Shown here piece after piece: positions 1-6,144 of a DNA stretch of 9,361 nt. Position 1 is the first letter of the stretch; each line of letters opens with the position of its first letter. Under the pieces are notes generated by a model. That model saw nothing but the letters and a program-made list of their open reading frames with translations. It did not search any database and was not told the origin of the DNA. This stretch comes from CAYLNM01 sp964385045. Lineage in GTDB: Bacteria; Planctomycetota; Phycisphaerae; Phycisphaerales; SM1A02. Made by a program: the position numbers and the translations under genes. Where the stretch lies: positions 1-9,361 of the forward strand of contig CAYLNM010000166.1 of NCBI GenBank assembly GCA_964385045.1. The letters are read 5' to 3'.

Positions 1-942
1 CTCGTCGGTGACGATCGCGATCGCCGGCCCCTCGCCCGGCTTGAACACGGGGGCGGGGGCGGCGGATGCGGCGGCGCCGGCCGTTCCTCGCCCTGCGTCC
101 GCCGGTGCGGGAGCCGCGGCGGATGGCGATCGGCGCGAGGATTCGGCGGCCGCCGCCGGGGCCGCCGCAGCGGCGGGAGGCGACGGCGCCGGTCGTCCTC
201 GCAGCGATGAGAGCTCGATCACGTCCAGGCCGCGAACCGACGCGGGATCGATGGTGCCGGCGGGGGCAAGACGAAGCCGGCTCCCACGGCTCAGCGCCTG
301 CTGGCGGGCGTCGGTCGCGAAAGGCACTCGCCACCGCTCGGCCGGCGGGAGCTGCTCGAGCACGCCGCGGACCAGGCCGAGCGGGTCGAGATTCGGATCG
401 TGCAGCACGAGCAGGCCGCCCCCGATCCCGCGGCCGGCGTCGCCGCCCTGCAGCCGGCGGGCCATCTCCGCCGCCCAGGCCGGATCTCCGGTGGCCGCGG
501 TCCAGGCCGCTGCGCCCGCTCCATCGCGGTCGTCCGCCGCCGGAAGCGGCCGAGGCGGCAACCGGTGCGGCGCGTCGGTCCAGGCGTCGCGGAACGCCGC
601 GGCGTTCGCGAGGATCGCCGCCGGGTTCGAGTCGGGCGGCACGTCGCCGAGTGAGCAGGCGAGGTGGTGTGCGAGGCGGTTGGGGCGCTTGGTGTAGTCG
701 AGACCCGACGGCACGACCCTCGTGAGGATCAGCCACTCGCTCCCGGCGACCCGGACCCGGGCGTAGCCATGGAAGGGCGGCGCGGCCTGACCGCCGGCCA
801 CGCGGAGGTCGTACGTCGAGCGTGCCTCGAGCTCCCGCACGAGCGGCCCGGGGGTGCCGTCCGTCATCGCGACGGTGGTGAAGCCTCGATCGCCGGGCCG
901 GAGGCCGGAGGGGGCGCTGGTGTGGACGAGCTCGTACGTCAC
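1..942 (-). CDS. GAP1-like (GTPase-associated protein 1) protein, C-terminus cut by window edge
   Basis: The first 314 codons are visible; the frame is still open at base 1, so the protein is longer. The start is the GTG at 942-940. It overlaps the TGA of the upstream GTPase gene (GTGA, 4 bp) and has a good Shine-Dalgarno GGGAGG at 955-950, 7 nt away. The N-terminus (residues about 3-100) has the look of GAP1-N2 domains: an HTSAPSGLRPG motif at 7-17, GFTTVA at 20-25, and LDYTKRPNRLAHHL at 81-94. A middle region with GLLVLHDPNLDPLG and WRVPFAT resembles GAP1-M. Residues about 248-298 are an Ala/Pro-rich low-complexity linker, so another domain probably follows. In the known family GAP1 is encoded beside DO-GTPases in predicted conflict systems and is thought to partner the GTPase. 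No enzymatic motif is visible. The family call is from memory of motifs and from the GTPase neighbour, not from a search. Confidence 0.78.
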   Translation of the reverse strand, partial: MTYELVHTSAPSGLRPGDRGFTTVAMTDGTPGPLVRELEARSTYDLRVAGGQAAPPFHGYARVRVAGSEWLILTRVVPSGLDYTKRPNRLAHHLACSLGDVPPDSNPAAILANAAAFRDAWTDAPHRLPPRPLPAADDRDGAGAAAWTAATGDPAWAAEMARRLQGGDAGRGIGGGLLVLHDPNLDPLGLVRGVLEQLPPAERWRVPFATDARQQALSRGSRLRLAPAGTIDPASVRGLDVIELSSLRGRPAPSPPAAAAAPAAAAESSRRSPSAAAPAPADAGRGTAGAAASAAPAPVFKPGEGPAIAIVTDE

Positions 943-2228
943 GCCTCGACCTCCCGGCGCGGCGGATCGACGATTCCGCTGCCCGTCGTCGCCAGTGCAT
1001 AGAGCATGGGCACCGTCACCCAGCGGGGGGTGATGTCGCGGGAGCGGACCGCGTACCGAGTGACGCCCTCGGACTCGAGCCGCTCGGGAGCCCGTCCGAT
1101 GGCCGAGGTCGGGAGAAAGACGGGATGGGCGTCGAGCGTCCGAATCGCGGCCATGAACTCCGGGCATAGCTCGCCGATCCGCTGACGGACGCGCCGGTGC
1201 ACGCTCCGGACGACGCCGTGGTCGAGCGTGAGGTGACCGCCTCCGTCGGCCTCGGTGAACGGCTCGTCGGGGAGCGGCTCGCCCATGAGCGCTTCGTACC
1301 AGGCATCGGCCTTTGGAAGGACGACGATCACGCGCCGCCGCTCAGGGGCGCCCTCGCCGCCGCGTCCGAAGCGGGCGATCCGCGAGACGACCTCGTGGAT
1401 GATCGAGTCCTGCTGCAGCGAGGTGCCCCCATGGTCGACCGTCGCGCCGTTCGCACGAGCGAGCGCCGCGAGGCACTGCGGATCCTGGAGCGGGTCGAAC
1501 ATGATCATGAGGGCTTGAGCGAGGGCGAGGTTCCGGGTCACCTGAACGCCACCGCGGTCGCTTCCGGGCAGGAAGTACTCGCCCGCGGTGTCGTAGAGCA
1601 TGGCGAGCACGCCCTCGGCCCGAGCTCGGTCCGTGCGCGAAAGCAGAAACTGGAACGGACGGGCGACGAGCTGCGAGTGGCCCGCGTACTCCACCCGCTG
1701 GTAGATGGACAGGCCGGTGAGCTCCGTCTTCTCGAGGTGCACGTGCTCGTCGGGCCGAGCCGGCATGAACAGCGTTCGCTCGTACTCGTGCAGCCCGAGG
1801 TTCAGCTCCGGCGCCGGCTCCTCCAGTGTCACCGACATTCTCGGAAGCTGCCGTCGGAGCATGCGGGTCATCGACGCGAGCAGGTAGGACTTGCCGGTAC
1901 CGGGGCCGCCGACCAGGCCCAGGTGCAGTGAGCGGTGCTGCAGCAGGGCGCGGGAGACCTGCACGTGGCAGTGCGGACAGGCCATGCGGTGACATTCCAT
2001 GCCCAGCGGATCAACCGCGGCACCATCGATCTTGAAGCGCGACGGACGGAAGCGGCGTGCCTCGTCCTCCCCGGCGACCGGGTCGCCGTGGAGGGTGCCG
2101 TGCTCGGCCACGAAGAGCACGTCGCCCGGATCGAAGGCGGCCATGCAGTTGGGGCACATGACCCGGGAGCGAAGGGGGACGTCCTGTTGATCGGACGGAG
2201 GCATGAGCGGATGGAGCTCCGATGGCAC
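939..2228 (-). CDS. Zinc-ribbon P-loop GTPase, DO-GTPase (double-GTPase) type
   Basis: A 429-residue protein from a GTG start. The in-frame ATG at 2204 (residue 9) or residue 24, just before the first CxxC, are alternative starts; no strong Shine-Dalgarno decides. The N-terminus carries a split zinc ribbon, C25-PN-C28 and C84-PH-C87, with C79 and H80 nearby. A GTPase domain follows: Walker A GGPGTGKS at 107-114, a G3-like DTAGE at 213-217 after a hydrophobic strand (VLAMLY), and a G4-like PKAD at 305-308 after the VIVVL strand. G4 is PKxD rather than canonical NKxD/TKxD, so nucleotide specificity is inferred. No membrane segment is seen, so it is expected in the cytoplasm. It starts 25 bp after the protease gene and its stop overlaps the GAP1-like start. 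That context is the main reason to call it a DO-GTPase rather than a generic ATPase. In this family such GTPases are proposed to switch or threshold an effector. Confidence 0.75.
   Translation of the reverse strand: MPSELHPLMPPSDQQDVPLRSRVMCPNCMAAFDPGDVLFVAEHGTLHGDPVAGEDEARRFRPSRFKIDGAAVDPLGMECHRMACPHCHVQVSRALLQHRSLHLGLVGGPGTGKSYLLASMTRMLRRQLPRMSVTLEEPAPELNLGLHEYERTLFMPARPDEHVHLEKTELTGLSIYQRVEYAGHSQLVARPFQFLLSRTDRARAEGVLAMLYDTAGEYFLPGSDRGGVQVTRNLALAQALMIMFDPLQDPQCLAALARANGATVDHGGTSLQQDSIIHEVVSRIARFGRGGEGAPERRRVIVVLPKADAWYEALMGEPLPDEPFTEADGGGHLTLDHGVVRSVHRRVRQRIGELCPEFMAAIRTLDAHPVFLPTSAIGRAPERLESEGVTRYAVRSRDITPRWVTVPMLYALATTGSGIVDPPRREVEA
950..955 (-). promoter_or_regulatory. Ribosome binding site that decides the GTG start of the GAP1-like gene
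   Basis: On the minus strand GGGAGG lies 7 nt before the GTG at 942. It sits inside the last codons of the GTPase gene, which points to translational coupling across the GTGA overlap. Confidence 0.65.
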
Positions 2229-2253
2229 GGCCGTCTCGCGGCCAGGGCGATCG

Positions 2254-3147
2254 TCAGGGCAGGGGGATACCGTGCTCGGCGAGGAAGTCGCGCAGGTCCC
2301 GCACCGAGACAGCGAGATAGATGTCGTTGGCGACGGAGGGATCGATGCCGGCGGTGGTCACGCCGACGAGGCGACCGCTGGCGTCCACCAGCGCGCCGCC
2401 GCTCGAGCCGGGGCTGATCGAGGCAGTCGACTGGATGATCGTGACACCCGAGTCGATGTCGCGGATGCCGCTCACGAGTCCGTCGGAGAGGCTGTTGCGC
2501 AGGCCGCCTGGGCTGCCGATCGCGAACACGCGGGAACCAACGGCAGGAAGATCCGGTGCGAGCGACAGGGCCTGCAGGCCGCGGGCCGGCAGCTTCACGA
2601 CCGCGAGGTCACGTCGCCGGTCGATCGCATGGACGCGAGTGAAGGGCCGGGGACGGCCGCCATCGAAATGGATGCGCCCTGACGCGAGGTCCTCGACGAC
2701 GTGAGCGTTCGTGACCACCCAGCCGTCCGGGTGCACGACGAATCCGGAGCCTTGCCCGGCCATCGCCGGGGTCGTCGACTGGACGTCGATCGCCACGACC
2801 GAGCCGGTGACGGCGGCGAAGATGCCGGCGGCCGGGTCGGCGCTCTCGGAAGCGGGGTCGGCGCTCTCGGAAGCGGGGGCGGTGAACTTGGATGCGGCCG
2901 GGGACGCGGGCTCGGGGGCGGCCGCCTGGAATGCGAGCAGGGCGGCGATCAGCGAGATGCCGGCGAAGCCGCCGGTCACGCTCAGGATCCACGGCAGTAC
3001 GTCGCGGGGGACCGGTGGCCGCGGCACCGGATGCACGACGAGGGTCGTATGGCAGCCGCCGCAGACGCAGGGCCTTCCGATGTCCTCACCGAGGACGCGG
3101 ACGCTCGCTTCACAGCGTGGGCATTCTGCCTGGGCGGATCGTGTCAT
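2254..3147 (-). CDS. Membrane-anchored trypsin-like (DegP/S1C-like) serine protease with N-terminal zinc ribbon
   Basis: A 297-residue protein from ATG 3147-3145, which overlaps the upstream stop (ATGA). Domains in order: a zinc ribbon with C9-PR-C12 and C29-GG-C32 (C27 is extra); a Pro-rich stretch at 40-47; one membrane helix at about 50-73; an Ala/Ser/Pro linker at 75-106 with a perfect ASESADP duplication; then a trypsin-fold protease at about 109-297. The catalytic triad is intact: H149 in VVTNAHVVE, D180 in RRRDLAVV, and S249 in SPGSSGGAL. There is no room for a PDZ domain, so it is shorter than DegP/HtrA. Topology by charge is weak; with no signal peptide the zinc ribbon would be cytoplasmic and the protease outside. 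Trypsin-like effectors are known in GAP1/DO-GTPase-type systems, so it is the likely effector of this operon (inference). A quality-control protease is the alternative. Confidence 0.88.
   Translation of the reverse strand: MTRSAQAECPRCEASVRVLGEDIGRPCVCGGCHTTLVVHPVPRPPVPRDVLPWILSVTGGFAGISLIAALLAFQAAAPEPASPAASKFTAPASESADPASESADPAAGIFAAVTGSVVAIDVQSTTPAMAGQGSGFVVHPDGWVVTNAHVVEDLASGRIHFDGGRPRPFTRVHAIDRRRDLAVVKLPARGLQALSLAPDLPAVGSRVFAIGSPGGLRNSLSDGLVSGIRDIDSGVTIIQSTASISPGSSGGALVDASGRLVGVTTAGIDPSVANDIYLAVSVRDLRDFLAEHGIPLP
2834..2875. repeat. Perfect 2 x 21-bp tandem repeat in the protease linker
   Basis: The unit beginning GGGTCGGCGCTC occurs at 2834-2854 and again, identical, at 2855-2875. It is in frame and encodes the duplicated SESADPA-type heptapeptide between the membrane helix and the protease domain. 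Identity of both copies suggests recent slippage or duplication. It should change linker length without affecting the fold. Confidence 0.9.
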
Positions 3148-3974
3148 GGTGCCGTGCTCTCGGAGGGGGGCGGAGCGGCGGCCGGTGCGAACCCGAGTCG
3201 GGTCGGATCGCCCAGGGGGGCCACCAAGGTCTCGACGACGGCCTCCAGATGCGGCTCGGAGTCCTCGCTCGCATCATGGCTTCGGATCACCCAGTCGGAG
3301 TGCAGCGAGGCCGCGGTCCACGCGTGGCGGCCGTCGCGCTCGACCAGCACCTCGTCGACCACGTCGATCGATCCGACGAGCACCAGGGAGTCGGGGCCGC
3401 CGCCCAGGAGTCCGAGCACCACCTCGAGTCGGATCGGTGCGTTCGGGTCGGTCCGGATGCCTGTCCGCCTCAACGCGTCACGAAGGGCCGCGGCAGCGGA
3501 TCCGGCTCCGATTCGGGCGTCGAAGTCGGAGTCGATCGCGGTGTCGACGGCGAACGACAACGGCGGCTGACCGGAGCCCGCGGCGGTCGGGGTCCGGCTG
3601 CCGTCGGCAGTGCCACCGCGGGCCGCTGCCGATGCGAGCTCGCCCCCGCGAAGGATCGCTTCCGCGGACGACGTCCACTCGGCGACGGCGATGCGGCGCC
3701 CGAGGGCGTGCAGCCGGCGATCCCGCTCGGGCAGGAGCGAGAGGTCCCCGACCGGCTTGTCGACCGGGATCTCGATCGGGATCTCGACCCGTCGCTCGAC
3801 CTCGATTTCGACGATTCGCTCGGGGCGAGTCACGACCAGCAGCGCGAGCAGCCCTGCGGCGACCATGAAGATGATCGCGCTCGGCCACGCGAGCATCTGG
3901 CGGACGCTCTCGGGCTTCTTGGACGTCGCCGGCGGGGGCCGCTGCTCCGCCAACGACCTCATGTTCGTCGCCAC
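3144..3974 (-). CDS. Single-pass membrane protein of unknown function
   Basis: I do not recognise a family. The reading frame gives 276 residues from a GTG at 3974. The in-frame ATG at 3962 (residue 5) is the better start because it forms an ATGA overlap with the stop of a small upstream ORF. Residues about 1-27 are hydrophilic and basic, and about 28-49 form one membrane helix. Residues 52-75 are an alternating Glu/Ile/Val/Pro stretch with VEIPIEIPV, like extended stalks that lift a domain off the membrane. The rest is a soluble region ending in an Ala/Pro-rich tail. It has a low-complexity Gly/Ala/Ser section near 115-135 and a more ordered alpha/beta-looking part from about 150 to 262. The topology resembles that of the protease, and its stop overlaps the protease start. 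It could be a sensor, scaffold or substrate of the protease; this is inference from gene order. Confidence 0.75.
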   Translation of the reverse strand: MATNMRSLAEQRPPPATSKKPESVRQMLAWPSAIIFMVAAGLLALLVVTRPERIVEIEVERRVEIPIEIPVDKPVGDLSLLPERDRRLHALGRRIAVAEWTSSAEAILRGGELASAAARGGTADGSRTPTAAGSGQPPLSFAVDTAIDSDFDARIGAGSAAAALRDALRRTGIRTDPNAPIRLEVVLGLLGGGPDSLVLVGSIDVVDEVLVERDGRHAWTAASLHSDWVIRSHDASEDSEPHLEAVVETLVAPLGDPTRLGFAPAAAPPPSESTAP

Positions 3975-4108
3975 GACGTCACGAAGCGGGCGATGCTCGG
4001 CATGGTCGTCCCCCCAGGGAGTGGGTCACCGGAAGCAACATGAAGGTAGAGATCGCATCCATCCTCTGCAAGGAGGAGTCGCCGAACTCCGCGAGCCACT
4101 GACCGCAT
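3959..4108 (-). CDS. Possible small ORF (49 aa) coupled to the membrane-protein gene
   Basis: ATG 4108-4106 opens 49 codons ending in a TGA at 3961-3959. That TGA overlaps the ATG at 3962-3960 of the next gene (ATGA), as in the other junctions of this operon. A shorter version starts at the ATG at 4004-4002 (14 codons), preceded by a G-rich run. The product has no recognisable domain; its first half has the sequence VRRLLLAEDG. It begins 4 nt after the stop of another tiny ORF. It may be a leader peptide that couples translation, or a chance ORF. The junction is the main support. Confidence 0.3.
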   Translation of the reverse strand: MRSVARGVRRLLLAEDGCDLYLHVASGDPLPGGTTMPSIARFVTSWRRT

Positions 4109-4112
4109 GGTG

Positions 4113-4247
4113 TCAGCCCGCCGGCGCGGTCGGCTGCCGGATCCGCGAGATCCGAAGCACGATGGCGGCCAGCAGGATGGCGGCGGTGATGAACAGCACC
4201 TTGCCGAGGATCGCCGGTGCCCCACGTGCCAAGGCGCAGGCAAGCAC
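4113..4247 (-). CDS. Possible small membrane protein (44 aa)
   Basis: A GTG at 4247-4245 opens 44 codons ending with TGA at 4115-4113. The product has a clear hydrophobic segment at about residues 17-31 (KVLFITAAILLAAIVL), followed by basic residues in RISRIR and a short Pro/Ala tail. This is the pattern of a single-span miniprotein. The frame stays open upstream to a TAG near 4372 but contains no ATG; a TTG at residue 6 is another possible start. A GGCGG close to the GTG could act as a poor ribosome site. The next small ORF starts 4 nt downstream, so both could be the first genes of the GTPase/protease operon. Not assigned to a family. Confidence 0.35.
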   Translation of the reverse strand: MLACALARGAPAILGKVLFITAAILLAAIVLRISRIRQPTAPAG

Positions 4248-4381
4248 GTCCGCCGTCAGCTCGGGCCATCGAGACCACCTCGGCTCGGCGAACGAACGCC
4301 ACCTCGAGGCCGACTGATCATGGCTGCCGCGGTTGCGACCCCGCGGCCTCCGGGGGCGAGGCCCAACTCGCTAGGCTTGGT

Positions 4382-4498
4382 CTACCCGCGGACCTCCTCG
4401 AGGATCCCGAGCCCGTACTCGTCGGGGAGCATCCGTCGCCCGGGCCCGGCTCGATGATCGGCCAGCGCTCCGTGACGTTCTGTACGGCGATCGGGCAC
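4382..4498 (-). CDS. Possible small ORF (38 aa), unknown
   Basis: GTG 4498-4496 opens 38 codons to a TAG at 4384-4382. A purine-rich GAGAGG lies at 4512-4507, 8 nt upstream, which is a good ribosome-site spacing. The C-terminal half reads like a folded protein end (MLPDEYGLGILEEVRG); the N-terminal half is Arg/His-rich. No family is recognised. It may be a true miniprotein, the tail of a decayed gene, or chance. Confidence 0.22.
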   Translation of the reverse strand: MPDRRTERHGALADHRAGPGRRMLPDEYGLGILEEVRG

Positions 4499-4516
4499 GT
4501 GATTCGCCTCTCTCCC

Positions 4517-4531
4517 CTCGTGCCGCACGAG
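4517..4531 (-). terminator. Hairpin downstream of the DUF1828-like gene, possible terminator or processing stem
   Basis: CTCGTG (4517-4522) and CACGAG (4526-4531) pair perfectly around a 3-nt loop, about 75 nt after the stop of the DUF1828-like gene. There is no following U-tract, so intrinsic termination is doubtful. Confidence 0.25.
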
Positions 4532-4606
4532 AGCGATGGCAGCGCCTCAGTCACATCGGTGGGCCGCGGGGACCCCTCGGCGACGCGTCCGCCGCCTTCC
4601 GCCGGA

Positions 4607-5383
4607 TCAGGCCGCGCCGAGTTCGGCGATGAACGAATCGGGCTGCGACCATCGAGCCACGTTCGAGACCTGCTCGGCGAGGCGGAAGTCCTCGTCGTCC
4701 CAGACGTCGGCGGTGTCATCGAAGAGCGACACGAACGTAAGAGCCTCGGGGCCCGCGGCAAGGCGATTCAGATCGAAGAACGCCGTGTGGACGTGATTGA
4801 CGACGCTTCGTGCGGCTGACTTGCTGCCCGTGGTGAGCACGTAGACCAACGAGCTCCTTGTCCTGGACCGTACATGGAAGTCCGGTGTCCAGACCTTGCC
4901 GGACCTGCCGGCAAGCTTCTCCGACCGCGCGAAGGGGAGGCCGCTTTCCTCCAGCAGGTCTGAGACCTCGTCCGTCACGGATTGAACGGAGCGAGTGCGG
5001 AACGTGAACCACAGGTCGGAGACGCGGAGCGCGGCCTGTGCGACGCGCGTGACGACTGCGGCCAGCTCGTCGCCGGTGCGGCACCGCGCGACGAGCATGC
5101 CTCGGTAGAACTCGACTCCGTGCGTCAGGCAGGCATCCTCGATCAGTGAGAGCTGCTTCGGCGACCTCCGCGGTGAGACGGTCTGCATTCGGAGCCAGCG
5201 CGTCGTCTCGCCGAGGTCGCTGACGACCGTGAGATCACCCTGCGGCTTGCAGAACACGTCGATGTTGTCGCCATCGGGGTAGAGATACGGCGTCCTGATG
5301 CGCTCGTAGTCGCCGTGCCGGGAGCAGACGAACAGCCCCGACAGTCCGCCTCTGAACGTGCTGCAAATGTCGCTTGGGGTCAT
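4607..5383 (-). CDS. DUF1828-like protein, second gene of a two-gene module
   Basis: 258 residues from ATG 5383-5381, which overlaps the stop of the DUF6978-like gene (ATGA, 4 bp). The N-terminal half matches the pattern I know for DUF1828: TPYLYPDGDNIDVF at 31-44, then VVSDLGET at 53-60 (the usual 'LTDDG'-like turn), then a run with THGVEFYRGML, and a helical segment ending in VSDLWFTFRTR. The C-terminal half (about 130-258) is a separate domain with PFARSEKLAGRSGKVWTPDF and a beta strand SSLVYVLT. In related proteins a second domain (DUF1829) follows DUF1828; I cannot confirm that here. No signal peptide or membrane helix is seen, so it should be cytoplasmic. Biochemical function is unknown to me. 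The overlap with its partner argues for stoichiometric co-expression. Codon use is less GC-extreme than in the flanking genes. Confidence 0.7.
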   Translation of the reverse strand: MTPSDICSTFRGGLSGLFVCSRHGDYERIRTPYLYPDGDNIDVFCKPQGDLTVVSDLGETTRWLRMQTVSPRRSPKQLSLIEDACLTHGVEFYRGMLVARCRTGDELAAVVTRVAQAALRVSDLWFTFRTRSVQSVTDEVSDLLEESGLPFARSEKLAGRSGKVWTPDFHVRSRTRSSLVYVLTTGSKSAARSVVNHVHTAFFDLNRLAAGPEALTFVSLFDDTADVWDDEDFRLAEQVSNVARWSQPDSFIAELGAA

Positions 5384-5832
5384 GTGAACAGGTCGCCTTC
5401 AGGGGGCTGTGGAGCCTTGATCGTCCCGGTGTGCTGGATCCTCGTTTCGGCACAGAACTGCTTCCAGGCCGAAACCGGATTCGATGCGGCGGCGGTGATG
5501 TCATCGGGAACGTAGGCCTCCTTGTCGCGATACTGCTCGCTCCATCTGTGCTTGTGCTTCTCGCCGACCTGATCACATTGCGGGTTGTGGTGGTCCTTGC
5601 CCAGGTCGAGGGCGTAGATCCTGCCGGCGGTCTTCAGGATCATCGCGAAGGATAGTGCAGGCACCAGAGGATTGAAGCTGCCGCGAACGAAGAGCGGCCA
5701 CCCGGAATCGGAAGACACTTCGACACGGAACTCGACGCTCGGCGAGTGGTCCTCATCTTCCTGCCAGCGAATGTCCCCGTCGATGCGCTTCGACTCGTCC
5801 GCGAGAATCGACTCGAACTCGGCATTGCTCAA
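5380..5832 (-). CDS. DUF6978-like protein, first gene of a two-gene module
   Basis: 150 residues from a TTG at 5832-5830. An in-frame TGA at 5853-5851 lies only six codons upstream and no ATG or GTG falls between, so TTG is the only conventional start; it gives the expected N-terminus MSNAEFE. The best ribosome site, AAGGAG at 5851-5846, is 13 nt away, which is long. The sequence resembles DUF6978: DEDHSPSVEF at 26-35, FVRGSFNPLVPALSFAMI at 48-65, then LDLGKDHHNP at 75-84 and GEKHKHRW at 90-97. The Asp/His-rich motifs (D76, D80, H81, H82, H93, H95) look like metal-binding or catalytic positions, but that is inference. DUF1828-like genes occur beside such genes as far as I recall, which supports both calls. 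Function unknown; a toxin-antitoxin or anti-phage role is possible. Confidence 0.72.
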   Translation of the reverse strand: MSNAEFESILADESKRIDGDIRWQEDEDHSPSVEFRVEVSSDSGWPLFVRGSFNPLVPALSFAMILKTAGRIYALDLGKDHHNPQCDQVGEKHKHRWSEQYRDKEAYVPDDITAAASNPVSAWKQFCAETRIQHTGTIKAPQPPEGDLFT

Positions 5833-5845
5833 GCTGATGATTCTG

Positions 5846-5851
5846 CTCCTT
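5846..5851 (-). promoter_or_regulatory. Ribosome binding site with unusual spacing before the TTG start
   Basis: AAGGAG on the minus strand is the only strong purine box near the DUF6978-like start, but it stands 13 nt from the TTG. An ATC codon lies at the ideal 7 nt. The spacing and the rare start suggest weak or regulated translation. Confidence 0.5.
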
Positions 5852-5864
5852 CATTCCTCGTGGC

Positions 5865-5926
5865 CCCGCCAATCGCGGGCGCCTCGAGTTACGAATCCAA
5901 TCACACCCGATTCCAGTCTCGAGGCG
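5865..5926 (-). ncRNA. Structured 5' leader element: two abutting stem-loops upstream of the DUF6978-like gene
   Basis: A 9-bp perfect inverted repeat, CGCCTCGAG (5880-5888) and CTCGAGGCG (5918-5926), encloses a symmetric 4 x 4 internal loop and a second 5-bp stem GAATC (5893-5897)/GATTC (5909-5913) with an 11-nt loop. It abuts directly a further hairpin CCCGC (5865-5869)/GCGGG (5875-5879). Both lie in the predicted leader RNA, 12 nt before the ribosome site. They could be a regulatory leader, an operator, or a small RNA. No named RNA family is recognised. Confidence 0.45.
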
Positions 5927-6026
5927 GCGGCATCGGTGCGGGAACTCCGACCAGAACGCTGAAACTCGGTGGTCCGCCGGCGAAGGCAACCCCACAACGC
6001 TCTGCCGCACACGCGCCGTTCGCACG

Positions 6027-6061
6027 CCGACCACGAATGCCGTCGGATCGCGCGTGGTCGG
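6027..6061 (-). repeat. 9-bp perfect inverted repeat in the leader region
   Basis: CCGACCACG (6027-6035) and CGTGGTCGG (6053-6061) are exact reverse complements separated by 17 nt. It lies about 85 bp downstream of the predicted -10 box of the minus-strand promoter, so it would be in the leader RNA or act as a DNA operator. Confidence 0.55.
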
Positions 6062-6144
6062 TTCACGGGATGCGATCTCGAAACCGCTGGCCCGCGACCG
6101 TTCCGCTTCTCGGATCTTCGGCGGCGAACTGCGACACCTGCCCG

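Larger units (their letters stand above)
4265..4606. other. Gene-poor gap between the DUF1828-like gene and the GTPase/protease operon
   Basis: Apart from the 38-aa candidate ORF and a perfect 6-bp hairpin (CTCGTG, loop CCG, CACGAG at 4517-4531), I see no convincing gene. Longer open frames on both strands have the Pro/Arg/Ser/Gly-rich composition typical of antisense or random frames in GC-rich DNA. The promoter of the leftward GTPase/protease operon probably lies here, but I could not identify clear -35/-10 boxes. Confidence 0.5.

Noticed and set aside
8..725. Overlapping plus-strand open frames at the left end
   Set aside because: They lie antisense to the GAP1-like gene and are Ala/Arg/Pro/Ser-rich with no motif.
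2701..4043. Long plus-strand frames (289-385 codons) across the protease and membrane-protein genes
   Set aside because: They are antisense shadows; the minus-strand products have a catalytic triad, zinc ribbon and membrane helices.
4040..4102. A 20-codon plus-strand ORF starting MKVEIAS with GGAAG upstream
   Set aside because: It is too short, antisense to the small ORFs that show operon-like junctions, and any resemblance to a longer protein's N-terminus may be chance.
4318..4761. A 147-codon minus-strand frame overlapping the end of the DUF1828-like gene
   Set aside because: Half of it is out of frame with that gene, and the Pro/Ser/Arg/Gly-rich composition shows no domain.
5880..5930. 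tRNA-like word CGAATCC near a stem
   Set aside because: No cloverleaf with acceptor, D and anticodon arms could be formed.
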